Assembly: GCA_019973155.2 (NCBI GenBank)
Contig: BPQB01000003.1
Location: 1,116,001-1,180,000, forward strand
Length of the DNA: 64,000 nt
Reading direction: 5' to 3'
Origin: Phanerochaete sordida
Lineage: Eukaryota > Basidiomycota > Agaricomycetes > Polyporales > Phanerochaetaceae
The notes under the pieces are model-generated. The model worked only from the letters and a program-made list of their open reading frames with translations, was not told the origin of the DNA and did not search any database. Of this stretch, positions 42,756-53,701 are shown piece by piece. Every line of letters starts with the position of its first letter. Position 1 is the stretch's first letter. The translations under genes and the position numbers were made by a program.

Positions 42756-45700
42756 CTAGATTGAGTTTCTGCGCGCGCTGCGGCCCTTCGTTCGCGCCGC
42801 TGGACGCACGTTCTTCTCCCCGACATACGCTGACGGAAGACACCCTTCCTCCTCCCACTTCTCGAGTATCTCCATCGCCGCGTGGTAACCGCGTTTCTGT
42901 ATCTCCTCGAAGAGACCAAATTGAAGGGTGCCGTACTGTGTGGTCAGCAGGTCAGTGTCGGCTCAAGGCATGCTCAGCCACAAGGACACGAGGGACGTAC
43001 TTCCTGCACTGGCATCTGCATATAGAGGCAACCCCGCGCGACCTTCGCTTCCTCGAGAGTCTTCACACTTGACACGCTGTGCAGGAAGGTCAGATTATGG
43101 CTATGCAAGCCGGGCAAGGAAACGCACTATGCGAGACGGCTCTGTATCTCGGTGATAGCAGGCACGCTTCGTGCACTCGAGAAGGGATTCCACCGGTTGA
43201 CCAGTAGCCACCAGCCAGACACAGAGTCCCCAAAGTTCCGAGGCGAGTTATCGTCGATCTGCGGCGTGGTCAGACGACTGCTGCGGAATATTTTAGGTTA
43301 CGACGTACAGAGCCCACGTCGGAAGCGATGACCGCGCTGGCACCCATGGACATCATAGTCGAGACCTAACATAGAGTTAGCATTGCCATAACACGCCGCT
43401 ACAACGTGTCGCACAGGTAGGTTATCCACTGGAAGCAGACGACGTGATCAGCGCATGGCCACACCTGATTCTTGGGTGAACTCACGGTATCCTCCGTCTA
43501 CAAGCATATTCCCTCCATCGCAAAGCGGTGGCAAGAGGCCTACCAGAGTCATTGATGCGCCTACAAGAGGAGTTTTGTCAGCTATGCGGTGTATGGCACA
43601 AGGATGGCGGCATACGGATAAAACGCCACGCATATCCGGTCTCGTGGATCTCCATGTTCGACGAATTGATATTTGTCGAATTGCAGAAGTAGGGTAGCCA
43701 CATGTCTTCGATATGAAGGTCGTAGAACGCCTTTAGAACCCAAATCAGCAAGAAGAATCGAAGGGCAACACGGCCGGGCGAACCTTGTAGATGGCGCGAT
43801 TGAATTCATGGCCCTAGGACGAGAGCGTCAGAGTATGGAAAGACAAGGAGAGCGAACTGCTTACCGTCGTGTAGGCCACGATGGGGTACGTTACGTCGGA
43901 CAGAACACGCCAGATGTTCCCCATCCGCCCACTGAACTGCTTAACCCGTGCTGCGCTGGAATAGAGGTCTCCCTCCCGTGCATACAGTCCACCGACAAAT
44001 GCACCAATACTCGTGCCTGCAGGGGCGTTAGAACACACCCCAGCAAGATAAGAAGACCTCGTCGTACCTCCGATGTGATCGACTGGGATCCCGTATTCCT
44101 CCAACGCACGCAGAACACCCTAGGACACGTAAGCACCGCCCCACGAAGAGGCTCCGAACATCGACTTACCAGGTGAGAGATTCCACGCGCACCGCCCCCG
44201 CCGAGCACGACCCCAATCGATTTCCCACAAACACGGCGGGCGAGGCGAGCGAAGTCGTTCGTGTGCGGGCCTCGCTGCGGCCGCGGGTCGGCCGCGCCTC
44301 GTCGGTAGCGCTGTATGCCGCTCTGGACCCTGTCCTTGAGGTTCTTGAGCGCGATGACTGCGGCGGGGTCCTGCGGAGAAGGTGCCGTCCGCGTCACAGA
44401 CACGATGATACCCTGCATTTGTCGTTTTCGTCAGGCCACTTGACCTGCGCGAGTACAGCCCCACTCACCGGTAGCTCGACGTGGAGATGCTGGTGGACCC
44501 ATGGGCGGTTCTATCGATAACGCGTTAGTGCCTTCCGCCGTCCGCCTGACCAAGCCGGACGCACCTTGAGCCATGCACGCGTCGACCCTGGCACGACCGT
44601 CCGGTCAGGATGCAAGAGCACCAGCTCCTTCCGCGCAGTCGTCTTCATCGACAGCAGGAGCCTCTCGTACTCCCCCAACGACGCGTCCTCGCCCATCCCG
44701 ACGACCATCACGTAGTCGGCCTACAGACCAGGTCAGCGACAGCCTCAAGCAGACCAGCTGGTACACACCTGTCGAATGCATGTCTGCGTCCACGTACTCG
44801 TAACAGCCGAGTCCGCGACGTAGAGCACTATCCGATACTTCTGCTCCTGCTCCGCCAGCCACCCCGCTGCCTTCAGCTTGCCCATGCGAGTGAAGGCATG
44901 CCGGCCGAGGTGATCTGACACTGACGACTGGTTGAGGTAAGCCGTGGGTGCGCCGATGCTTTCGAGAGCAGCGTATAATTTGCGACCGAAGGCTTCGATG
45001 GGGATATTGCGAGAAGAAGGGAGGACGGCGACTGTCTTCAGGTTGCTGTTGCTGCGCGAGGCTTCAAGAGGTGCGTTCCTGGTTGAAGAGTCGACTTCGG
45101 TTCTGACGCGGGATGCTATCATACGCAGGAGCCTTTTCCGACGTCAGTAGCTGCTGTCTCCAAGGCACATCGCCGTACGCACTGAGCAGTTGTGGCCGGA
45201 TGTCTCGACGAGATCGCGTTGAAGAGCGTCTGCGGCATGCGTATAAGCTCAGTGTCTCGAATAGCGTGCACGGTATTCCGCCTTCGCGAGGTGGTGATGA
45301 CGTCGAGTTCGCCGACTGTGTCCCCTTGGCCGTACTCAGCAATAATGTTTACACCACCGCCCTCCTTCTCGGTGATCGCTCGCAGACGGCCGTTGATGAC
45401 GATGTAGAAGCTGTCGCTGACATCGTCGGGGCGCCAGAGCACCTGACCAGCGTTGACCTGAACCCAGTCGAGGGAGCCATCGATGTGCAGAACTATGAGA
45501 AGATTAGCGTCAAGTCCGGTGCTGAGCCTGCAAGCCTACCTAGCGGCGAGAGCAGCGAGATCAAACGTTTCGCCAGAGTGAGCAGGACGATGGGCCTCTT
45601 CTCAAGAAGCCTTTCCAGCGCGTGCGCAGGTAGGAATCCGACGTAAGTGTCCGTCTTGGCCTTGATGTCGACGTAAGACGCGGTGTTGGTCAGTGACGCT

Positions 45701-48272
45701 AGGAGACAATGAGCCAAGCGACGGTGCTACTGTGAGGATCACTACGTACACAGATATCCCGCGATACCACCGGGCTTGACTGTGAACAAGGGCTTTGGCG
45801 AATGCCCCTTAGTCGAAGAATCTTGGGGTGTCCGCGAAGTTGCATGCTTCTCGAATGCAGGGGTTTCTGCGTTCGAGGTGCGAATTTCGCTTTGACGCGT
45901 GGTCTTTGTTTCTGCTGCGCCAGGGCCCGCCGGCTCGGGTAGAAGAATGTCCAAAAAGCCCTCAATCACGTAGAACAAGCCTAGGAGTAGTCAGCTTCAG
46001 TCGACAAACTAGTGGAACAGGACATGCCAGTGTTTCTCTGACCAGCCTTCGCCAGCAGGGAGCCGGCGGGGAAGAACAGGATCTCGACCTCATTGTCCAG
46101 CCCACTGAGGTAGCCATCGTCCCTGCCAGACGACGACGCCGTGGCACTCGACGCCGCGTCGTCGCCCATCTCGAGCAGCGACAGCGAGCGGAACGACGAG
46201 CCGAACACACCGCTGCGCGAGCGGCCCGCGTCGCTCGGCGGGAACGCGGGCGACGCCTCGACGGACTCCTCGCCGCTCAGCGGCGGCTGCAGCAGCCCGA
46301 TCGACTTCGCGATGCACGACATGACCTCGTCGCGCAGGTCGAAGTCGTCCTTGGAGAGGCGCTGCACGCCGTGCGCGCCGGCGCCCGACGCGGACGGCGG
46401 CGGGAGGGGCGTGTAGAGCGAGCTGCGCGAGCGCAGGTGTGGCCGGATCGTGTCTGCGGAGCGGCCTGCCGTGGACATGAGGTCGCCGGCCTGCACCTGC
46501 TGCCGGGCTGCGGCGCCTTTGAATATGGAAGACTTGCGCCGGGAATGGCTGTCTGACGACTGAGTGGTCTCGTCTGGCGGGTTTGGCGCGAGCGATGCTT
46601 TGGACGAATTCGACGAGTTCTTGGACGAGGAGGGGTAGCTAAAGTAGTCACTGTCGACTGCCTCCTCGTCGCTCGTAGATGTTGGGATGCCGTCAAAGCG
46701 CTGCCGCAGATGCTTGAGGCCGCCACCTTCGTAGAACGATGGCGGAAGCGGGTGGCACGCGATGTCGTTGATAGCCTTCTCGGTGCGGAGAACCTCGGTA
46801 GTCAGGCCCAGATAGTTATGCGCAGCGTTGAACGTCACACGGGAGAAACGCGTTAAAATGACTGAATGAGGAGTTTAGCGCGTGCAACAAGGCCCGAGGG
46901 GAGGGGATGACCTCACCTTGGACGATGTGAGCAGCGGCCTTCGGGAACTTCTTCGTGAGTCTTCTGAACGCCTCCGCGGGGATCACTGCCAGGGTGCTGT
47001 CCTCTGTAGCTCGTGCGACGACACCGTATGAGCCATAGCTGGGATTGTCCGGCACAGGCCGCCGTCTTGCCCGCCCCGCAGATGCGGTCTGCGTCGATGC
47101 GGAAGATACGCCAGATATGGACGGTCCCTGCGACACGGACCGGCGGCGTGGCGGAGAGTACACGTCCGGGGGATGGACAGTCGACCCAGAAGACGAGACT
47201 GAGGTACCGCGTCCACGGCCTCGCGGAGAGTGTGGCGAGATAGGGTCTGGCGAAGCGCTGCGACGGGGTATATGGTTCAAATTCATCATCGAGACGTCCG
47301 AATCCGAGCGACGCGGCCTGACGCGCAAAGGTGGCCGCGTCGAGCTTCGCTCGCTGCCCGCGACGGAGTCGACGTCAGTGTCTGTATGCGGATCTTCCAA
47401 AAGCTCGTCGTCTTGCCAGCTGATCTTGACGTTTTCTGTGAACAGGCTGAGGATGGTGAACAGGCTCGAGAGGGTCCCGCCAGTGCCGACTTCGTTCAAG
47501 AGTTGGTACCCATTCATGTCTTCATCGTCCCATGAACCGCTGCGCTGCCCGTCGACGTGGCTGCCTGTGCGTGCATAGAGCTGCACGGTTCCGTCGACAA
47601 CACAGTAGAAGCTCTTGTCTTGATCTAGTGAGATGCTGTCGCCGGCGATGAGCCGACGCGTCTGAAGGTGTCTAGCGAGCTCGTGGAATACCTATCTCGC
47701 TTGTGAGCTTCGTGGAGCGGAATGAGGGTTTCGCTGAAAACTCACCGGCTTCTCCAAGAAACCAAATACTCGAACAGCCTGCAAAAACTCATCCAAGTAG
47801 TTGTGGAATGCGGGGGCAGCCTCTGGGGTGTTGACGTCAGGATGCAGTTCCTGCGCGTCGGTCTTGAGCAGTGGAGGCTCCTTCAGCTTCGTGTAGACGT
47901 TCAGGTAGCGAAATCGTATCCAGTAGTTCAGTGCCACCAAGGAGAGGCCAAACATGATCGCGAACGACCAGAAGTTGAGCTGGAGAACGAGACGACTTTC
48001 TGTCAATGCGCCGCATGATAGAAGACAGCTGAAGCTTACCGTTAAAGTCATTGAGTAGGATAGCACCGCGTATATAAACCTGGGGACTGTTATGGTGGCA
48101 AACGCGACTAGCATTCGGACCCATGATAGCAGCCACACTGGTCGGCGAGGGTGAGCAGATGCCATCGAGCGCAACGAGCTCTGTACTCACAGATGACCCA
48201 GAAGAACGACGAGAGGAAGATGATCAGGGGATGCCCCTCGCTGTTTCCTGCAGCTTCTGCGACGCCCTCCAT
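42756..48272 (-). CDS. NTE1: NTE1, patatin-type lysophospholipase with cyclic-nucleotide-binding domains
   Basis: An ER membrane phospholipase that deacylates phosphatidylcholine to glycerophosphocholine (yeast Nte1, animal neuropathy target esterase). The start at 48272 gives [13 protein letters not shown] then a membrane helix ([12 protein letters not shown]), with further helices near [20 protein letters not shown] and [18 protein letters not shown]. Three cyclic-nucleotide-binding-like domains follow ([48 protein letters not shown]). Between them lie long Ser-rich insertions typical of fungal NTE1. The catalytic patatin domain has the oxyanion motif GGGGARG near 44200, the nucleophile elbow GTSIG near 44000 and the Asp of the DGGY motif near 43500. 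It ends RSARRNSI. It has many introns and is the largest gene here. Confidence 0.95.
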
Positions 48273-48662
48273 GGCGGTGTGTTATGGGCAGAGGTCAAGT
48301 CGAGCCAGAGATATACCGATGGGCGCGCGGGTGCTATATACGCTTTGCAGACATGCAGAAGCCCTGGAAGGGGATGTGCAGGCGCGGCTCGATTTGTGCT
48401 AGTACGTAAGGGTACAGAGGGACCTAGTACTTCTTGGACGTATCGTACGGCGAGGGAGGGGGCCAACGTGCGTGACGAGCGTTCGTCAGGAAAACTCGTC
48501 CGCCCCGCCTCAAAAGGCCTCCGCGGCCAATTTCCCGCAGGCGCCCACGCGTTGATGCGCCCTCCCGCCACGCGGAGGCTACGCGAGGCCCAAATGGGCG
48601 CTACGGGCCGAGAATCCTCCTCATGAGCCTCTTGTCACCTCGACCAACACACACGGCCCCCC
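48273..48662. promoter_or_regulatory. Divergent intergenic region NTE1 / ATP23
   Basis: 390 nt between two start codons facing apart. It should carry both promoters. No clear TATA box or other motif. Confidence 0.5.
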
Positions 48663-49610
48663 ATGTCCGCCAATGCCGCGCCTCCACCGTCCGACAGCTC
48701 CGCCTCCGAGGACCCGGGGATGTTTGAGAGATGGAGGAGACGCTTTGGCGCGATGACCGGCGTCGGACTGACGGAGCAGGAAAGGTGGTCCGAGATGCAG
48801 ACGTACCAGAACGAGACCTGCGAGAAGTGGAAGAGAGAGCTCATGCGGCAAAGTGAGTGCCAGCCCGATACCTGCCGGTGTCCGCTCGTTGAAAGCGCTG
48901 ACTACAGGCCTCTGCGCGACTTGATGACTCTAGGCCCCGCGATCGTCTTCATGCTCGAACACCTGCAGCGGAACGGGTGCGACGTCGGGCCCCAGAACAT
49001 CGTCTGCGAGCCCTGCTCGACCGTGAGGGCCGGCGGGTTCTCACCGGATGCCGGGGCCATAACAATATGCCAAGAACGCATACTGCACAAACAACACATG
49101 GAGGACACCATGATGCACGAGCTGGTTCATATGTACGATCACGTCAAGTTCAAGGTCGATTGGAACAACCTGCGGCATCACGCGTGCAGCGAGGTGCGTG
49201 GAGTTAGCAATTAAACGTCGCTTCTCATTTGTCCTGACGGCGTCGCATGCAACGCTTAGATTCGTGCTAACAGCCTTAGCGGAGACTGCAAGTTCACACG
49301 TGAGCTTCGGCGTGGATTTTTGTCAATCTCGAAGCAACATCAGGTGCGCGCAGCCGCTGCGACGCATAGCCAAGGAAGAGAGACTGACAGTTCTGGCGTG
49401 GCAGGCTTGCGTTCGCCGGAGAGCGGTGATGTCTGTCCGAGCTAACCCGGCGTGTCCAGACGACGCCACCGCGGAGAGGGCTGTGAGCTCGGTATGGGAA
49501 AGCTGCTTCAATGACACCCGGCCATTCGACGAGGTAAGCCGGCATACCGCCTTCTCTTCACAAGACCCGGGTGGTATTGACTTGCGACTTTCTCCGTAAA
49601 GATATTCTAG
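48663..49610 (+). CDS. ATP23: ATP23, mitochondrial inner-membrane metalloprotease
   Basis: Processes the ATP synthase subunit Atp6 precursor in yeast and helps F0 assembly, acting in the intermembrane space. The N-terminus has [20 protein letters not shown], then after an intron [21 protein letters not shown] Cys-rich part ([13 protein letters not shown]) precedes the zinc motif HELVHMYDH (HExxH), then [16 protein letters not shown]. After the next intron comes [17 protein letters not shown], then [19 protein letters not shown] cut here, and the usual C-terminus RPFDEIF. The last exon holds just two codons plus stop (49602-49610). The many cysteines fit import by the Mia40 route seen for yeast Atp23. 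Confidence 0.95.
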
Positions 49611-50021
49611 ACGTTTGAGGAATATTTAGATGCGTCTACTGTGCTGAGGATGGCAAGCAGAATATACTATTGCCGGTGCTGTGTCTGAGTGCGTCGTTGC
49701 TGTCGTGTGCTTGCTGCGTACTTTGAACGGCTGGCGTCGGTCTCGACCGTGGCTGGAAATTGCCCGAAATTTCGCACAGGCCCAGGGATGACGCAGGCGC
49801 GTTGATGGGAAGCGCGACGAGAATAGCCCCTGTCCGCCTCAGAAGCTTCGGCGTCAGCCACGTGTGGCAGCCGATCCTACATAAACCTCGCCCTCGCTGA
49901 AACTCCCGCCAACGTCTGCAAGTTCAACGTCTCGAACCACCTCCCCCCTCCCTCCCTGCCGCCACCCATCCGCTCCCTCCCTCCCTGCCACGCCCGCCAC
50001 TCTCTCCCTCCACGACCAGCC
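49611..50021. promoter_or_regulatory. Upstream region of GPI protein, CT-rich leader
   Basis: 411 nt. A strongly pyrimidine-rich tract (about 49940-50010, CCCTCC-type repeats) lies directly before the ATG, as often seen in well-expressed fungal genes. A TATA-like ACATAAA is near 49879-49885. No gene seen. Confidence 0.5.
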
Positions 50022-50812
50022 ATGATGTTCTTCAAGCTCAGGTAGGTGTCGCATGCTCGGCCACCGTCGCACGACCGTGTTCATATTCACATGCTGCCCA
50101 GTACCCTCGCCCTCCTCGTCCCCTTCGTTCATGCGCTGTCGATCGACACGCCCATGAGCCTGAACTCGTCCGGCCCTGCGCACATTACCTGGAAGACCGA
50201 CGCTGGCGACCCGGCCACCTGGTCGCTCGAGCTTGTCAACACCGACATCTTCCACAACTCGTTTGCTATCGCGAACAATGTCAACCCGTCTCAGGGCGCC
50301 GTCGACCTCACGCTGCCTGCCGTCCCTTCAGGGTACGTCGTGGCAACCGATTTCTTGGCAGACGAGAGCTTACTTTGCTTCTCAGCGCTGGCTACACCCT
50401 CCAGGCGGTGAACATCTCGAACATCAACCAGGTCTACGCGCAGTCCGGCAGCTTCACTGTCAACCCCCCTGTCTCTACGACTTCCTCGAGCATGTCTTCC
50501 ACCTCCTCGTCGTCTGGCTCCAGCACCGTCTCTGCAGGATCCACGTAAGTTTGATCCGTTGTTGTTCTGATTTGACCCGCTCTGACCGGCCACTGCAGCC
50601 CTAGCGCTAGCACGACGCCATTCGGCATCACCGTCTCCAGCTCTGGCAGTGCATCCCAGGCGACTTCCGGCTCGGGCTCTGGTTCCTCCAGCGGAAACGA
50701 CGCCCAGCCTACCGCGTTCAACGGACAGGGCAACGGCGCTTCGACCATGGGCATCGGATCTTGGATTGCGATGATCGCCGCTGCCCTCGCTGGCGGTGTC
50801 GTCGCTGCGTAG
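50022..50812 (+). CDS. KNH-like, serine-rich GPI-anchored cell-surface protein
   Basis: A short first exon (MMFFKLS) joins STLALLVPFVHALS to complete a signal peptide. The mature part opens with a Kre9/KNH-like immunoglobulin-type domain: IDTPMSLNSSGPAHITWKT, DPATWSLELVN and YTLQAVNISNINQVYAQSG. A long Ser/Thr/Gly-rich stalk follows, a likely O-glycosylation site. The C-terminus WIAMIAAALAGGVVAA is hydrophobic and preceded by small residues (NGQGNGAST), the usual pattern of a GPI-anchor signal. Three introns. The role in the cell wall is inferred from the family; no enzyme motif is present. Confidence 0.88.
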
Positions 50813-51159
50813 ACGTTTCCCCACCACTTTTCACATCGTTGGCAGGCGATGTGATCTGGACCGAACCCTTGCATCTCAGGGATACCTTCCTTCTTCCCAC
50901 GTACTACGAACGGACTGACATTACTACGACTGTCTTTATATAGTATTCCCATGGACTTCTCGCACGGACTTCCACACGCATCTGGACCGTAACCTTCACC
51001 GTACATTATCGACTTTGTCAATACATCGAGGGCTCTATGATACTCTAACAGGATATACTACACGTCTGAGGCATTTATGGCTACACTGATTATTAGCAGT
51101 TAACTTCTCCTTGTGTGAATGAAACAGCTGCGGAAGCCTCTTCCACCGCTCCCGACGCA
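50813..51159. other. Convergent intergenic region
   Basis: 347 nt between the stops of the GPI protein and the seven-helix protein. AT-richer than its surroundings, fitting two 3' untranslated ends. No gene seen. Confidence 0.5.
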
Positions 51160-52586
51160 CTAAACCTCAGCACTCGCGTCTTCCGTCCCCAGACGATCGG
51201 CATGGGGCAGAGGGTCTTCAGGTTCTACGCCACTGACCGGCGCGTCCATTACCGAGGGCTGCAACAGGGGCTCGTTGCCCCTGGCCCACCACATGCAGGC
51301 AGCGAGCACGTCCTAGAGCGTCATGTGGGTCCGGGCATCGCGCAAGGAACGAACGGAACGGGCGCACTGGGGACGACGCGAAGATCAGGAACGTCACGAG
51401 CGGCACTACGCGCGGGCGCGCAAGGGGAAAAATGTCTCGGTCAATTTTTCCGTTCGCGGAGCCAAGCACAGGGTGTGGCGTACTCGCGGCTTGGAACGCG
51501 ATGGGCACGATGTGCGTCACGGGGTTTTTGAAATACCAGTTCAGCGTGGTCAACCTGCGAACGTTGCCGGGAACGTGCGCGGTGTCAGCGGCGGGCGGGG
51601 CGCGGAGGCGGATGGAAAAGTGGAAAAGCACGCACGCCACGAGGAAGAGCTGGCAGACGTTGAACGCGAGCACGCGCAGGTAGAGCCCGCGGCCGAAGCA
51701 CCGGTGCGGGCGCACGCTGGGCATGTTGCGCCACAGGCGGCGGTACTGCACGATCGTGTACGCTTGGAGCGCGAGGGTGAGCACGACGACGCTGGACGAG
51801 AGGATGTGGAAGACGTGATCGCTGTCGCAGCACTCGTCAGATTATGGGACCACCAAGGTGCGATGGGGCTCACAGCATCACGCCCACGGTGCAATAGTAG
51901 TCGTCGGTTGCGTGCCTGACGGCTTTGGGGGCCGCTGCTGCGAGCTGAGGCGCGGTATATGAGTGCAGTGGACGCGTGATGTTGCGCATGTCCGACTCAC
52001 ACTCGCGGTGATAACGGCGAAGACTGCGAAGACTGCATACGGAAAGGCAATTAACTGCGAGGGTGGGCATTGTTATCATGTCGCCGCGGAGCATTGCATG
52101 CAAGGCACTGACCAGATACACTCTGACTTTACGAGTAAAGTAACAGGGGATAAATTCGCCCTCGTACAGTACTTCCAAGACCAACGCCAGGGAGGCGGCA
52201 GAGTACATCGGGTCCACACCGTTCTTGAGAATCGCTTGGACGAGACACAGAGCGAAAGGAGGGTGTGGATTCAAGATATCTTGTCCGTAAAACCTGCCGA
52301 GTATGCACGTGAGGCCGATAGGGCGTGTCAGGAACAGCTTGACGTACAGCAAAGGCTGCGGTAGGACGCTCAAGATCGACACAAGCAGCAGGTTGAGCAT
52401 GGCGGCGTTGCGCTTGCGGATGTGCTTCGACAGTTGCAACAGTCCGAACAGCGCGGTGAGGAGAGCTTGTCCGACGAGAAGTACCACGAACAGGACGTTC
52501 AGCAGAGCCATAGGATTCGGACCCAGCATCGGGTACAGCCTGTCGTCGGCGTCCCGCGCCTGGGGTGGCCTTGGATGAGGCGCCAT
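51160..52586 (-). CDS. Seven-helix membrane protein, GPCR-like, unassigned
   Basis: Joined exons give about seven hydrophobic helices: NVLFVVLLVGQALLTALFGL, AAMLNLLLVSILSVLPQPLL, the DPMYSAASLALVLEVLYE region, a VYLVSALHAM region, HILSSSVVVLTLALQAYTIV, LRVLAFNVCQLFLVACVLF, and a last segment around PLVTFLIFASS. A cytosolic loop YRRLWRNMPSVRPHR follows helix five. One splice joins VGVML to DHVFH in phase, another joins FQAA to MPLVTF. The tail reads DVLAACMWWARGN and ends TEDASAEV. The pattern matches the large, poorly studied group of basidiomycete seven-helix proteins often annotated as G-protein-coupled-receptor-like. No ligand or partner can be proposed. The exon limits at the 3' end are less certain than the rest. 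Confidence 0.7.
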
Positions 52587-53701
52587 TGCAGGCCTGCAGC
52601 CGGGCAGGGGTGGACAGCTCCTGGTACGCCGTCAAGGCGGGAGTCTAGCAGAAAGCTCGTAACGCCTAGACTAGCCGAGAAGGAGGTCGCGAGGAGCATG
52701 GGCAGATGGACTCACCTACCCAGCGCCGCCAGGCAATATAGTTGCGAGACCAGAGCTCGCCCAGAGTACGCTGATCAGCGTGTGCATCAGGTCGGGATGC
52801 GCACCGACGCCATCGGCGACAGTATCTAAGCAAACGCGGTAGTCAATTCCAACGTGGCGCAGGGGCGAGCGGACCACAGCCTGCATTGCGCACTTGCTAC
52901 GGTGGCGACAGAATTCAAGGAAATTGAACGGACTGTGTGAATGTGGTCCCCGAAGAAATAGCGTCCTGCCCTTCAATCAGCCCGTGGGGATAGCTCCCGT
53001 CAACACACACCTGTACAGCCGTGATTTCAACGCGGATGCGCAACCCCGTCTGCCCAACGGCGTCAGCAATCAAAAGATTGTAGTCCGGCTCCGTGAATCG
53101 AAGCGATGGCATGGGCTACGCAGCACAGGTGGGGTCATTTGGATATATTCGCCGAGCTTGAGCATTGCCTTTGGAGGGTTGGCAACGACGGAACATCGCC
53201 GTGCAGGACGAGGAGATGCTGGCTACGAACGCGTTCGGGAGACCGCGAGCCACAAAGGCGTCGGGGGCGCTCGTTGGGTGATGGGCGTGTGAAAGTCCTG
53301 CCTGATGCGGCGTGAAGCGGGGGGACGAGGCGAAGGAACGGTTCTGGAGAAGGTTGTTGCAAGGCCCTACGGTTGCCAAAGCCTCTTGTCCCTCCTTGTC
53401 TTCCTCCTTCTTCTAATCCCCGCGACGACTTGGGTTGCGCGAGCTTTATTGCGGGCTGCCACCGTGTGGTTTCACCTCTTTTTGCGCCTCACCGCGAGCT
53501 AGCTCTTCGTGTTGTCACGCGTACATCCATTTCGTCGACAGGTCACCACGGCGCCGGAGATCTTTCAGCTTGAGCTAGTACGTGCAGCGTTCTTGTCGCT
53601 TTGCACGAAATCTCATCCCCGTTTGCGGCTGGTGCAGAAGCAGAATCCAACCTATGCGAAGCAGTTCCACTCACTAACGACCACCGCTCTCTACGATCAT
53701 C
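52587..53701. other. Gene-poor divergent region
   Basis: 1115 nt between two divergent genes. A minus-strand frame at 52915-53112 (LRFTEPDYNLLIADAVG) looks partly coding-like but has no start context or splice partners I can support. The last ~150 nt, pyrimidine-rich, are probably the leader of the downstream gene. Confidence 0.4.

Noticed and set aside
52915..53112. Minus-strand frame LRFTEPDYNLLIADAVG that looks partly coding
   Set aside because: Short, no convincing start or splice partners, and not recognisable. It could be a relic, but I cannot support a gene.
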